This document shows, piece by piece, positions 1-7,550 of a stretch of DNA of 42,290 nucleotides. Numbering within the stretch: the stretch's first letter is position 1; each line of letters opens with the position of its first letter. The notes beneath the pieces were generated by a model. It saw nothing but the letters and a program-made list of their open reading frames with translations, ran no database searches and was not told the DNA's origin. The position numbers were made by a program, and so were the translations under genes. Source of the DNA: Antrihabitans cavernicola. GTDB lineage: Bacteria; Actinomycetota; Actinomycetes; Mycobacteriales; Mycobacteriaceae. The stretch spans positions 1 through 42,290 of the forward strand of contig NZ_VLNY01000026.1 of NCBI RefSeq assembly GCF_008297975.1, in the 5' to 3' direction.

Positions 1-406
1 ACCAGTGAAGGTGCACTGAGAACCAGATCGAAGTCGCCGGCGAGTGCCGCGGTAACCACCGCTGAAGGGGCACTCTCTGCCACGAGAAGTGTCTGGGGTG
101 TGGATCTAACCCTCGCACGGGGAATCATGCTCGGCGTAACCCGCCCGGGCCACACTCTAACCGCGACATCGACCGGAGCTTCCATACCGTGTGCCGTGAC
201 AGTCATCGGTCATGGCCACCGTGGACCACTCGCACGCCAGCCCGCCGGAGTTGGCCAAGTAAGTCGAGCTGAGGCTCGGCATCAACCGTTTCAGATCCTA
301 CCGCCCATACATAGATCTACTTGTCAAACAAGCGTGACCGTCAGAATACGTGTTCACTTCTGGGCCCGGGGTTCAGCCTTGCCACCGAACCGTGAGAGTC
401 GTGGTC
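1..406. other. Left-edge region without a supported gene
   Basis: No open frame here has convincing coding character. On the minus strand, the first ~110 bases can be read as a hydrophobic, alanine-rich segment (LLVAESAPSAVVTAAL, then AGDFDLVL) that runs off the left edge. It could be the N-terminal part of a gene continuing outside the window, but no start codon with a ribosome binding site is evident. Confidence 0.3.
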
Positions 407-973
407 CTAATGGTTGTTGCCTTCCTCCGTGCCCGGGATATGCCGGCGGGGCTCATCTACGGCACCAATCCGGTCGATATGTGACGCGTGCCGACGAAAC
501 TGATGCATACCGGCTCTGAATTTCGTGAGAAAGTCCTCCGCAGTTGCGTTCATCTGCGCTGCGGCCCGCACACTTACTTCATCAGCACCGGCAGGAACGA
601 TGCCCGTAATAGCTGGTTGCGCATGATCGGCCATAGCATCGCCATCGTTTGCAACAAGGTAAAACAACCAAGACGCGATCGCCGACCTCAGTCTGACGAA
701 TTCTTCCTCCGGTAGCAGCCCCTCCACACGTAACTGCTCCAGACTGTCCTCGACACTCTTCAAAACCGAAAGCGATGTAGTTCCTGCCGCGTCCACTGCT
801 AACCGATGAACCTGAGCCCTCGCGCGATCTCGGCGATTTCGTTCCCGTTCTCTGACAGCCTCTTGCCTGTCACGACGCCGTGTGAGTACCGGCCAAGCCA
901 CAGCCCATCCAAGCGCGACCGACGGCAGTCCTACTCCAAGAATGCTGCTGATCACGCTCACCTCGCGCACCAC
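407..973 (-). CDS. Membrane-anchored protein of unknown function
   Basis: A 188-residue protein with one N-terminal hydrophobic segment (about residues 8-28, rich in G, V, L, A and W). It is followed by a strongly charged R/E/D stretch (about residues 30-55, RRRDRQEAVRERERNRRD) likely to form a coiled coil or amphipathic helix on the cytoplasmic side. The rest is soluble and helical, with a basic C-terminus. I recognise no catalytic motif. The layout (short anchor, charged linker, helical domain) resembles small actinobacterial membrane proteins of unknown role. It reads away from the DJ-1/PfpI gene on its right, so the ~170-bp gap probably holds divergent promoters. Confidence 0.6.
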   Translation of the reverse strand: MVREVSVISSILGVGLPSVALGWAVAWPVLTRRRDRQEAVRERERNRRDRARAQVHRLAVDAAGTTSLSVLKSVEDSLEQLRVEGLLPEEEFVRLRSAIASWLFYLVANDGDAMADHAQPAITGIVPAGADEVSVRAAAQMNATAEDFLTKFRAGMHQFRRHASHIDRIGAVDEPRRHIPGTEEGNNH

Positions 974-1143
974 CTCGGTGCGCGCTCAACTGTCCGGTTC
1001 TCTGAACTTCTCGAACATATGCTCATGACAGGATCCTTCCCGGGTTTATCTGTAACGGATTGCGGGACGTGTCGAGACCGTGGTTGCGATCGACGCACTG
1101 AAGACGGCTCTGCAGTAGCCCACCTACGAGAAAGAGGCCAGGA

Positions 1144-1827
1144 ATGAGCAAACGCATCCTGAACGTGGTCACCAATGTGGGGCACTACGACGATCCCGGA
1201 CACCCCACGGGCCTGTGGCTGTCCGAACTCACTCATGCCTGGCACGTCTTCGACGAACACGGCTTCGAGCAGACACTCGTCAGCCCCGCCGGTGGCGCGG
1301 TGCCCTTGGAGCCGCGGGCACTGAAGTTCCCCAACTACGACAAGACGGCCAAGGCTTGGCGCAACGATCCCGCCAGGATGGCGCTCCTGGAGAGCACCCT
1401 CAGCCCCGAACAGGTCGACTCCGCCGACTACGACGCCATCTTCTTCACCGGTGGCCACGCCGTCATGTACGACTTCCCCGACAGCGCAGGCCTCCAGCGC
1501 ATCACGCGCGAGATCTACGAGCGCGGCGACATCGTCTCCTCCGTATGTCACGGCTACTGCGGTCTTCTCAACACCAAGCTCTCCGACGGTTCCTACCTAA
1601 TAGCCGGCAAGAAGATGACCGGGTTTGCGTGGCAGGAAGAGGTGCTCGCCAGAGTGGACAAGCTCGTGCCGTACAACGCCGAAAAGATGGCCAAGGAGCG
1701 CGGCGCCCTCTACGAGAAGGCCAAGCTCCCGTTCGTCTCCTACGCAGTCGTCGACGGCAACCTCGTCACCGGTCAAAACCCAGGATCAGCCAAGGAGACC
1801 GCCAGGAAGGTCGCCGCTCGCCTTTGA
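1144..1827 (+). CDS. DJ-1/PfpI family protein (Hsp31-like, type 1 glutamine amidotransferase fold)
   Basis: A complete 227-residue protein. The nucleophile elbow is visible at about residues 132-140 (SSVCHGYCG), with Cys135 followed by His136, as in the Hsp31/PfpI branch. FFTGGHAVMYDF at 100-111 is the family's glycine-rich loop after a central strand. Glu28 (GLWLSELTHAW) is in the position where this branch often has an acidic partner for the cysteine. Family members act as glyoxalase III-type enzymes, deglycase candidates or chaperones; which applies here cannot be read from sequence. The start is preceded by the purine-rich AGGCCAGGA. It is a monocistronic gene of ordinary length with no sign of damage, unlike many neighbours. 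Confidence 0.9.
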   Translation: MSKRILNVVTNVGHYDDPGHPTGLWLSELTHAWHVFDEHGFEQTLVSPAGGAVPLEPRALKFPNYDKTAKAWRNDPARMALLESTLSPEQVDSADYDAIFFTGGHAVMYDFPDSAGLQRITREIYERGDIVSSVCHGYCGLLNTKLSDGSYLIAGKKMTGFAWQEEVLARVDKLVPYNAEKMAKERGALYEKAKLPFVSYAVVDGNLVTGQNPGSAKETARKVAARL

Positions 1828-1891
1828 CTCGGCTCGGCCCAGCAACAAAGTGACCGACCCGGCGTGCCGTCGTTGAGCGGGCAGGCCGGGT

Positions 1892-2014
1892 TCAGAAGGG
1901 TGGTTCGGCGGCCATGGCCGCCCATGGCCCGGAGATCTCCGGCAGAGCGGCGTCGGGTAGCGGCAGGTTCGTGACGAGGTAGAGGTTGAGGATGTCGTCC
2001 CGGTCGAGGAACAT
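1892..2014 (-). pseudogene. Short C-terminal gene remnant (about 40 residues)
   Basis: This 40-codon minus-strand frame begins MFLDRDDILNLYLV and ends WAAMAAEPPF before TGA. Its hydrophobic/acidic alternation and strong codon bias look like the tail of a once longer protein. The same frame meets an in-frame TGA ten codons upstream of the ATG, so no long gene is possible. I cannot name the parent family. It may instead be a small intact ORF, but there is no clear ribosome binding site. It is tail-to-tail with the DJ-1/PfpI gene. Confidence 0.35.
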
Positions 2015-2168
2015 GATCTGGCTGTCGCCCAGTGGTCAGGACGGACTATGGGCATTTCGCCATAAGCGCCGATAGATTCCCATAGCGATCCAGCAAGATT
2101 GTGCTCTCGGATGAAGGTCTGATCGGCCTTCGGGACGCTCAGTCATGCGTCTTTCAAACATTGTTCAG

Positions 2169-2627
2169 TCACCAAATCGGACCGAAATGCGGGCCGGTGG
2201 GGAGCGAAATATCGGCCCTGTACTGGCAATATTCACTTGCTCCCCACGCTCCCCACTCCTTCGGCGCAATACCTTCATTTGAGCCTGCTAGGTCTGTGCG
2301 GTTGTCGAGGACCGGGATAGTCCAGTGGTCCGGTAGCAGCCGTTGACCCTGCATTACATGGTCGGTCCACGACGTTGGACAGTCGAATTGCGCATCCGGT
2401 CGGCATACGTGCAGTACGCGCCGAAGCATGTCCAATTCACACCTTCGATCCAGCGCCCATTCCCGCTCTACGCCGGCCGTGAAGTATCGATACAGGTCGG
2501 CGAGCGGGGCGCAGCGGGAGTTGCGCCGCATGTATTTGGGGATCTCGTCACGGCCGGCGAGCACTGTTTCGAGCCAGTCGCGGCTCTGTCGCATCGTCAG
2601 AGTCGGCGGAACGTGAAAGTTGAGCAC
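2169..2627 (-). CDS. Hypothetical protein, 152 residues
   Basis: The frame is open for 152 codons with a plausible amino-acid composition: charged helical stretches at 12-75, a segment rich in W, D and H at 80-110 (LLPDHWTIPVLDNRT), and Cys residues at 38, 64, 75 and 84. I recognise no family. The C-terminus (SLPTGPHFGPIW) may be readthrough into degraded DNA, since the region on both sides is poor in genes. It could be an intact orphan or the 5' part of a decayed gene. It begins about 50 bp from the small IS-like inverted-repeat element. Confidence 0.4.
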   Translation of the reverse strand: MLNFHVPPTLTMRQSRDWLETVLAGRDEIPKYMRRNSRCAPLADLYRYFTAGVEREWALDRRCELDMLRRVLHVCRPDAQFDCPTSWTDHVMQGQRLLPDHWTIPVLDNRTDLAGSNEGIAPKEWGAWGASEYCQYRADISLPTGPHFGPIW

Positions 2628-2673
2628 TGCGTAGGTAACGACTTGTGTTGTGCCGGGATACGGAAATCGGCGC

Positions 2674-2745
2674 TTGGGACTGCCCCCGGTTTGGTTGACG
2701 TCTGATCTGTGAGGATTCGTTCCTCCAAAGTGGGGGCAGTCCCAA
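2674..2745. mobile_element. 72-bp miniature IS remnant with terminal inverted repeats
   Basis: The two ends are TTGGGACTGCCCCC (2674-2687) and its exact reverse complement GGGGGCAGTCCCAA (2732-2745). The match extends inward (CCCCCnnTTTGG), giving 19 of 21 paired positions. Only about 30 bp of unrelated sequence lies between the arms. The read-out from the right end (CCCCCACTTTGGAGGAACGAATCC) resembles the 5' leader of IS3-type elements, so this could be both ends of such an element joined by an internal deletion, or a MITE-like element. No flanking target duplication was found. The remaining gene-free DNA at 2628-3029 shows nothing else I can identify. Confidence 0.5.
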
Positions 2746-3029
2746 CCTACAAGATCTGTAGGAATTCATCGAAGATGTCGGTAGAGCGATTGGTCGGCCT
2801 GCGGCTTCTCAGCTTCGTGTCGGCGACTGATTCTCAATATCTTGTCGGGATCCTCAGATCCCGTCGTAGACAGACTTGCGTTCACGCGCAGAATAAACGC
2901 AGAATAAAACAGCGGCGCGGTTTCAAGGGCAAGACGCCAACCAGCCGAGTGCCCTTGCGACCCTGGCACCAACCTCACGAGATAGCTCAACTTGCGCGAC
3001 GCAAGGCCTGCCAGCAGGATTCGAGCCTC

Positions 3030-3361
3030 TCACGAGTCATCTTCTATCCGAGCGGCATTGGCCACATGGACGACCTCACACTGGCGCGGGTCGAACTCGA
3101 TGAGGCCGGCGAAGCCGCGCGCGATCTGCTGGAATTCCGGCGATCGCTGCAACGCGGCGAGTTGTTCAGCCGATTCCCATCGCAGGCAGTTGATGACCCG
3201 CGTCCCATCGACGCTGCCATGCACCGTTGCCGAGACTAATCCCGGGAACATACAGCGACTCGCTCGACGATGTCGATGTTCAGGCGAACAATCTCGTCCT
3301 GGTCGGCCGGATCGCATCGGAAGTTGTTGACAAATGTCGCGTATGGCGCACCGAAAGCCAA
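3030..3361 (-). pseudogene. Antibiotic biosynthesis monooxygenase (ABM) domain protein, frameshifted
   Basis: Two minus-strand frames together give an ABM-type (dimeric alpha+beta barrel) protein. From a TTG at 3361, one frame reads LAFGAPYATFVNNFRC then DPADQDEIVRLNIDIVERV and hits TAG. A second frame resumes at about 3245 with MFPGLVSATVHGS, TRVINCLRWESAEQL and EFDPRQCEVVHV, stopping at 3030. The join lies between ERVA and FPGLVSA, where family members read continuously. These proteins are small haem-degrading or quinone-type monooxygenases. It lies directly downstream of the broken haemoglobin gene on the same strand, so the two probably formed one operon that decayed together. Confidence 0.75.
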
Positions 3362-3402
3362 TCTGAGGCATTGGGATCGGTTCCTGCACACGCTGTATCG
3401 GG

Positions 3403-3811
3403 ATCGTCGCCGGGCCAGGTCCAGCGTGGCACCTCATGCAACGGATGTAGCTCGTCGTCGGTGGTGGCGTTCGAGTTCTGCATCGCGACTCTGGTCCCGA
3501 ACTCGACGTGCTCGCGGACCGACTCGCGAAATTGCGGGTAGGTCGCTGTCGTCCAATGCGGCCATGTAGAACTCGAGAACCGTCGTCGTTGCTGCTCGGT
3601 GATGCACACTCCACGATGCACGTCGATCAGGTGCGCGAAACCCAACTCGCGGGTGAACCGGTCGGGGCCGCCGAAGGACATCGACGTGCTCGGGTTTTCC
3701 CGCACCGAAGAGCGGTTGCAGCAACGGATCCTCCAGCACCCGGGCAAAGAAGGTGTCTTCGAGCCGGTGGATCGGTTCCTCACCGCCGGCGAACTCGAAC
3801 AGAGTGGGCAT
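3403..3811 (-). pseudogene. Group II truncated haemoglobin, multiply frameshifted
   Basis: An ATG at 3811 with GAGGAG upstream opens a normal truncated-haemoglobin N-terminus (MPTLFEFAGGEEPIHRLED, then LEDPLLQPLFGAGKPEHVDVL). The frame then changes near 3680 (SFGGPDRFTRELGFAHLIDV, proximal HVHR region), again near 3570 (LEFYMAALDDSDLP) and again near 3540 (FRESVREHVEFGTRVAMQNS, then LHPLHEVPRWTWPGDD). All expected segments are present in order on one strand, but in alternating frames with at least three shifts. That excludes a single sequencing slip as the simplest explanation. The intact family binds O2/NO and is linked to nitrosative stress. It diverges from the ArsR gene across ~115 bp. 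Confidence 0.85.
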
Positions 3812-3926
3812 AAGAACAACTCCTCATCAACGTCAGTGCACCGAGTCGTATCGGTCTGCAAGTAGCCCCGATGAGCCAAGCATCGTCTATTGACCTGAAC
3901 GCAGCTTAAGCGATAACTTACCGTTC

Positions 3927-4250
3927 GTGGAGACTTACCAAACCGACGACGAGTGGAGCATCATCGGTGATCGCACCAGACGGGCGATCGTGATGGAGCT
4001 CGCGGCGGGGCCACTCGCCGTCAGCGAGTTGGCCGGCCGGCTTCCCGTGAGCCGGCCTGCCGTATCCCAGCACCTCAAGATGTTGAAGGACGCTGGAGTC
4101 GTCGTCGAGCGCGCCGCGGGAACGAAACGGATCTACCGACTCGACCCGGCGGGCGTGGCCGCGCTGCGCGATCAACTCGACACCTTCTGGCGCAGGACCC
4201 TGACCGGCTATGGCGAAGCAATCGATCGATCTACCGAGGAGAGCACATGA
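3927..4250 (+). CDS. ArsR-family winged-helix transcriptional regulator
   Basis: A 107-residue protein with a complete winged helix-turn-helix: GDRTRRAIVMELAAGPLAV leads into the helices SELAGRLPVSRPAVSQHLK and the wing VVVERAAGTKRIYRLD. The metal-binding ELCVCD-type motif of classical ArsR is absent, as expected for the branch paired with AHSA1/SRPBCC proteins. It overlaps the next gene by four bases (ATGA), so the two are translationally coupled. It probably represses its own operon in response to an unidentified ligand. The start at 3927 is GTG; the preceding region is AT-rich and divergent from the haemoglobin pseudogene. Confidence 0.9.
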   Translation: METYQTDDEWSIIGDRTRRAIVMELAAGPLAVSELAGRLPVSRPAVSQHLKMLKDAGVVVERAAGTKRIYRLDPAGVAALRDQLDTFWRRTLTGYGEAIDRSTEEST

Positions 4251-4729
4251 CGAATCCAACCGCTACCGAGGTGCACCAGCAGATCGTGGTTCCGGCGTCC
4301 ATCGAGAAAGCGTTCGCCGTCTTCACGCAACGATTCGGCGACTTCAAACCCGCCGAGCACAACCTGCTCCCGGTGGCGATCGCCGAGACACGCTTCGAAC
4401 CGCGCGTCGGCGGCCACATCTACGATCGGGGCATCGACGGCAGCGAGTGCAGGTGGGCGAGGATCCTCGCGTACGAGCCGCCGACCCGTGTGGTGTTCAG
4501 CTGGGATATCGGCCCGACCTGGCAGATCGTCACCGACCCGGGCAACGCCAGCGAGGTCGAAGTGACCTTCGTGGCCGACGGCACCGAGCGCACTCGAGTC
4601 GACCTCGTCCACCGCAATATCGACCGACACGGTCCAGGATGGGAATCCGTCACCGACGGCATCGGCGGCGACGCCGGCTGGCCGCTCTACCTCGACCGAT
4701 ACGCGGCCCTGTTCGCAGAGAGCAGCTGA
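4247..4729 (+). CDS. AHSA1/SRPBCC-domain protein
   Basis: A 160-residue START/Bet v1-like fold: strand VHQQIVVPASIEKAFAVF, the loop before YDRGIDGSECRWARILAYEPP, then RVVFSWDI and a C-terminal helix ending YAALFAES. These match the AHSA1 subfamily. Members bind hydrophobic ligands in a central cavity; the ligand is unknown. It is the standard partner of the ArsR gene with which it shares ATGA. In other actinobacteria this pair is often followed by a YCII protein and an ECF sigma factor. Here only a C-terminal scrap of such a sigma factor remains downstream, showing that the operon has been truncated. Confidence 0.88.
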   Translation: MTNPTATEVHQQIVVPASIEKAFAVFTQRFGDFKPAEHNLLPVAIAETRFEPRVGGHIYDRGIDGSECRWARILAYEPPTRVVFSWDIGPTWQIVTDPGNASEVEVTFVADGTERTRVDLVHRNIDRHGPGWESVTDGIGGDAGWPLYLDRYAALFAESS

Positions 4730-4802
4730 ATACCCGCGATCAGCCCTCCATCGAAGCCGATCGCCGTGCTCCAGCGAGCTACACCGCCAAGCCGGAAGCC
4801 GC

Positions 4803-5003
4803 CGCGCGCTGACGTCGACGGCCTCGGCGAGCGTCCTCGATCGCTACCCCTGCTACCACAGGATCCGTGCCGACCTGCTGCGGACCTTGGACCGCGCGAA
4901 TGACGCACGCGCAACTGACCGGCGTGCCCTTGACCTCACTGCCAAACCCGCCGAGCAAGCTGTGCTCAGCCAACGGATCCATCGGAACGACGATGCAACC
5001 TGA
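4803..5003 (+). pseudogene. ECF sigma factor (C-terminal extension) fragment
   Basis: The frame reads LDRYPCYHRIRADLLRTLD, then DRRALDLTAKPAEQAVLSQ and RIHRNDDAT before TGA. This follows the tetratricopeptide-like C-terminal extension of large ECF sigma factors of the ArsR/AHSA1/YCII loci (H-x-x-RADLL-R-LGR...A-Y-RAL-L...AE--FL--R). No sigma2 or sigma4 domain can be found upstream: the preceding 70 bp are the end of the AHSA1 gene region. It is therefore a 3' remnant of a deleted gene that was probably part of the same operon. Confidence 0.55.
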
Positions 5004-5256
5004 AGACAACAAGCGATCCATCCACCGAGATCTTGTGAATCGCATTCTGCGTGGACTCGGCAGTGTTCTGGAGGAGCAACGGGGCTAGGACTTCGACAAC
5101 TCATAACTTCCCGAAGCGCTTCACCCGTTGCTCGACAAAGTGGCTAACCAACCCTGCGCAGGTGACGCGGACTTCGCGACGGCAAAGAAGGCTGGCATCA
5201 CCGATGACCAACTCTTCGAACTGATCGTCTGCGCCGCAGTAGGGCAGTCGACAGCT
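4993..5256 (+). pseudogene. Carboxymuconolactone decarboxylase/AhpD-like protein remnant with two stop codons
   Basis: One frame from the ATG at 4993 gives LVNRILRGLGSVLEEQRG, stop, DFDNS, stop, LPEALHPLLDKVANQPC, then FATAKKAGITDDQLFELIV and CAAVGQSTA. The ending resembles the DADVAALRAAGLSEDQLFELVVAAAVG helix pair of small AhpD-like/carboxymuconolactone decarboxylase relatives. The two in-frame stops (TAG near 5086, TAA at 5104-5106) make it non-functional. It ends abruptly at about 5256, where minus-strand PAS sequence begins, so its 3' end has been replaced by a rearrangement. Confidence 0.55.
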
Positions 5257-5640
5257 CGAACGCCGTGTGGGCCCAGAGTTGTTCGGTCACATCGTGAACT
5301 GCGACCAACGCCACCGGGTAGTCGGCACGCACCAACGCTGACGTGCTCACCAGCGTGTGTACCGTCCATCCGTCGTGATGGCGGAGATCGACCACCGGCG
5401 CGGACTGTCCCCGCAAGCATGCACCCGGGAGTGTGCACTGACAGGACCCGGGTCAGTCAGGAGCCGATCGGCACAGATATCGGTCAGATCCACGCACCGG
5501 TATCCGAGCATGTCCGCGAATGCGGCGTTGGCGTAGACGACGAACCCCTCGCGGTGGATTGCGAGGACCGGCACCGGAACCGATCCAGAACCAACGTGGT
5601 CGGCAATCCGTCAAGGGAGACTGGGTGGAAACCCTTACGC
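5257..5640 (-). pseudogene. PAS-domain protein, frameshifted partial copy of the gene at 7875-8384
   Basis: Spread over three minus-strand frames are DGLPTTLVLDRF, PVLAIHREGFVVYANAAFAD then MLGYRCVDLTD, and VVDLRHHDGWTVHTLVS followed by ALVAVHDVTEQLW and FEL. Each piece matches the intact PAS gene at 7875-8384 in order and with close identity. A single-base deletion after LDRF and a second shift near 5420-5440 break it, and it stops at FEL, abutting the carboxymuconolactone decarboxylase scrap. It is a diverged duplicate of part of the signalling module. Confidence 0.8.
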
Positions 5641-5917
5641 CGCTGGCCATCAGTGCGGCGAAGTACTCCTCGAAACGGACATAGCTCGATTTGGGAACGT
5701 CCGATACCGTGTGAGCTGCAGTTTCCGTTCGCTGATGAGTGAGATCTGACGAAATCGGATGGCTACCGGGAACGTACAGGTGCTGATACATATTTCGGCA
5801 CGTCACCCACCAGAGTTCAAGCATTGGTCGCGTTGGACAGCGGTGATCTGCGAACCGTCCGATGACATGGTCGAGAGCAGCCGTGGGGTGAGTCTTGTCA
5901 AGTTTGTCTGGGGCCAT
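5641..5917 (-). pseudogene. Unidentified coding remnant upstream of the PAS pseudogene
   Basis: From an ATG at 5917 the frame reads MAPDKLDKTHPTAALDHVIG, then CPTRPMLELWWVTCRNMYQH, then LYVPGSHPISSDLTHQR, and continues into the DNA of the PAS pseudogene in a different frame. The W/C/Y-rich core with a regular hydrophobic pattern suggests real coding sequence. I do not recognise the family, and the end is not a natural C-terminus. By position it could be another member of the duplicated PAS/ANTAR module. Confidence 0.3.
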
Positions 5918-6252
5918 CGAGATCAGTGCACGGCGATCTGGCCGCCGTTGCGTGGTTTGATTCTCCGCAGGACACACGCCCAGTACAGTGCTCGATCGTG
6001 GACGAACCCAACTTTCTGCGCACCACTCGGGCGGCTTAGGACGCGACAGCCACCGACTACGCCGAATGGATCTCGGCGGAGAGGTCGAGTCCAAGCCGCT
6101 GGATCGGGCAAGTCGGCGGACCAGGTGTAGCGGATCGGGACGGGCGGATCTGTAAACGGCGAAGAGAACGTCGAAGGTCACGTGTAGTACGAGGGTGACC
6201 CACTCGGCAGGAGAGAGGCGATCGCTGGCAAACCGGTGCGATTGGCTACCGG
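5918..6252. other. Gene-free, probably degraded DNA
   Basis: Several minus-strand frames are open here but none keeps a protein-like composition. A start-like segment (MTFDVLFAVYRSARPDPLHL at about 6120-6181) may be the 5' end of the decayed gene that continues at 5917. I see no RNA gene or clear promoter. Confidence 0.3.
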
Positions 6253-6732
6253 CTATGCATTCGGTATTCCGGTGGTGATGCAGAAGGGGTGGCCGAGGAA
6301 GGTGAGCCGGAATTTCCCGATCAGGATCTCGTCGCCGTCCGTCAGGGGTGCGGTGTCGATGGATTCCCCGTTGCGGTAGGTGCCGTTGAGGCTGCCGACA
6401 TCGGCGATGAGGAACTGGTGCCCGTCGCGGCGGAATTCGGCATGGCGGCGGCTGACGGTCACGTCGTCGAGGTAGATGTCGCTGTCGACATGCCTGCCGA
6501 CGCTGGTGACCGGCCGGTCGAGCAGGAACTTCGCGCCGCGGTTCGGTCCGCGGTTGACGACAACGAGCCCCGCACCGCGCGGGAGCGAACCGGTCGCGAT
6601 TGGTGACGCCTCTTCGGGGGCCGAGTCGGGATATTCGTCGGGGACGTCGGTGAGAAGCTGATCCGTGGCCTGTCTCGAGTCTTCGTGGTCGGGCAACGGC
6701 TCGTCTTTGTCGATCATATTCTTGTCGATCAA
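6253..6732 (-). CDS. FHA-domain protein, GarA-like
   Basis: A 159-residue protein with an acidic, disordered N-terminus (1-50) and a C-terminal forkhead-associated domain (about 55-145). The phosphothreonine-binding residues are all present: VGRHVDSDI, VSRRHAEF, SLNGTYRNG. The sequence RGPNRGAKFLLDRPVTSVGR closely follows mycobacterial GarA/OdhI. However, the ETTS phosphorylation motif that PknB/PknG use to switch GarA is not seen; the N-terminus has only ATDQLL. It may therefore bind phosphopeptides without the intramolecular off-switch. The start is TTG with GGAGG eight bases upstream, and the arrangement is shared by the paralogue at 33471-33914. It follows the PAS-ANTAR gene after ~155 bp. 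Confidence 0.9.
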   Translation of the reverse strand: MIDKNMIDKDEPLPDHEDSRQATDQLLTDVPDEYPDSAPEEASPIATGSLPRGAGLVVVNRGPNRGAKFLLDRPVTSVGRHVDSDIYLDDVTVSRRHAEFRRDGHQFLIADVGSLNGTYRNGESIDTAPLTDGDEILIGKFRLTFLGHPFCITTGIPNA

Positions 6733-6887
6733 GATGGTCTCCTCCGGCGCGATGCCGGGTCGGGTAAAGACTGACGCCCCAGGCGTGCGCGTTGCGTGCA
6801 GCGTGTAATGACCAGCCGATCTCGGGTGGTGAAGTTGCCTATCGGCACAACGGGGCAGACGGGGCCCGCCAGAGCGTGTGCCGCGTT

Positions 6888-7550
6888 CTAGGGTGGCTCC
6901 GGGTTCCTGAGCAGGACGAGGTCCATCGCCGACCGTGCGTCGGCCGCGATGTCGACCTCAGTCATGTCGTGAAGGATTCGTTGTGCGAGGTCGCGGACCT
7001 TGAGGTTCGTCTGCTGCGAGCGCCATGCGAGGACATCGAATGCCCGGTCGGCAGAGATGTTGTAGGTCAGCATCAACGCACCCTTGGCCTGCTCGATTGC
7101 GGCGCGGGACTCGGTGATCTCTGCGATCGCCTCGTCGATGGCTACCTGCAGGTCGGCCTGGACCCCGTCGGTGATGTCGACGTAGAACCCGGCGGTGCCG
7201 AGCAGTTCCCCGGCCGCGGAGAGCATCCGGTCCGCGACCACGACCACAAGGTGCGTGTGGCCGGCGGTGTCGATGATGCGGTGCCGGCTACTGAACGGTG
7301 CACCGTCGCGCACCTTGTCGAGTAGGGCAGGGACCGCTGGCCTGTCGTCGGGATGTTTGTGCGAGAGCAACAGTTTTGGGCTCGGGTGCGCGGCACCGGG
7401 CCGGGAGCCGTGTTTGCCTGCCACGGCGTCGGACCACTCCCACCGCTGGCCGTCGAGGTAGAACCGGAAAACACCGACCCGCTGCGGGATTCCGGCGCCG
7501 ATGATTCGGTCGAGCCCGGCTTCGTCTATGTTCACGTGCTCTGTCTTCAT
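6888..7550 (-). CDS. PAS-ANTAR regulator
   Basis: A 220-residue protein with an N-terminal PAS-type sensor (about 20-130: FRFYLDGQRWEWSDA, then LLSHKHPDDRPAVPALLDKV, ending AGFYVDITD) and a C-terminal ANTAR RNA-binding domain (about 145-205: ESRAAIEQAKGALMLTYNIS, then ADRAFDVLAWRSQQTNLKV). ANTAR domains bind paired hairpins in nascent mRNA and prevent termination; the PAS domain would supply the signal, unidentified here. It shares ATGA with the 107-residue gene upstream, so the two are coupled. I did not find an obvious dual-hexaloop ANTAR target in the flanking gaps. Confidence 0.92.
   Translation of the reverse strand: MKTEHVNIDEAGLDRIIGAGIPQRVGVFRFYLDGQRWEWSDAVAGKHGSRPGAAHPSPKLLLSHKHPDDRPAVPALLDKVRDGAPFSSRHRIIDTAGHTHLVVVVADRMLSAAGELLGTAGFYVDITDGVQADLQVAIDEAIAEITESRAAIEQAKGALMLTYNISADRAFDVLAWRSQQTNLKVRDLAQRILHDMTEVDIAADARSAMDLVLLRNPEPP

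Noticed and set aside
1-110. Minus-strand segment LLVAESAPSAVVTAAL running off the left edge
   Set aside because: It might be the beginning of a gene, but without a start signal or a longer context it cannot be supported.
958-1551. A 197-residue minus-strand ORF opposite the DJ-1/PfpI gene
   Set aside because: It is antisense to the coding frame of a clear family member and has the V/G/E-rich composition typical of high-GC shadows.
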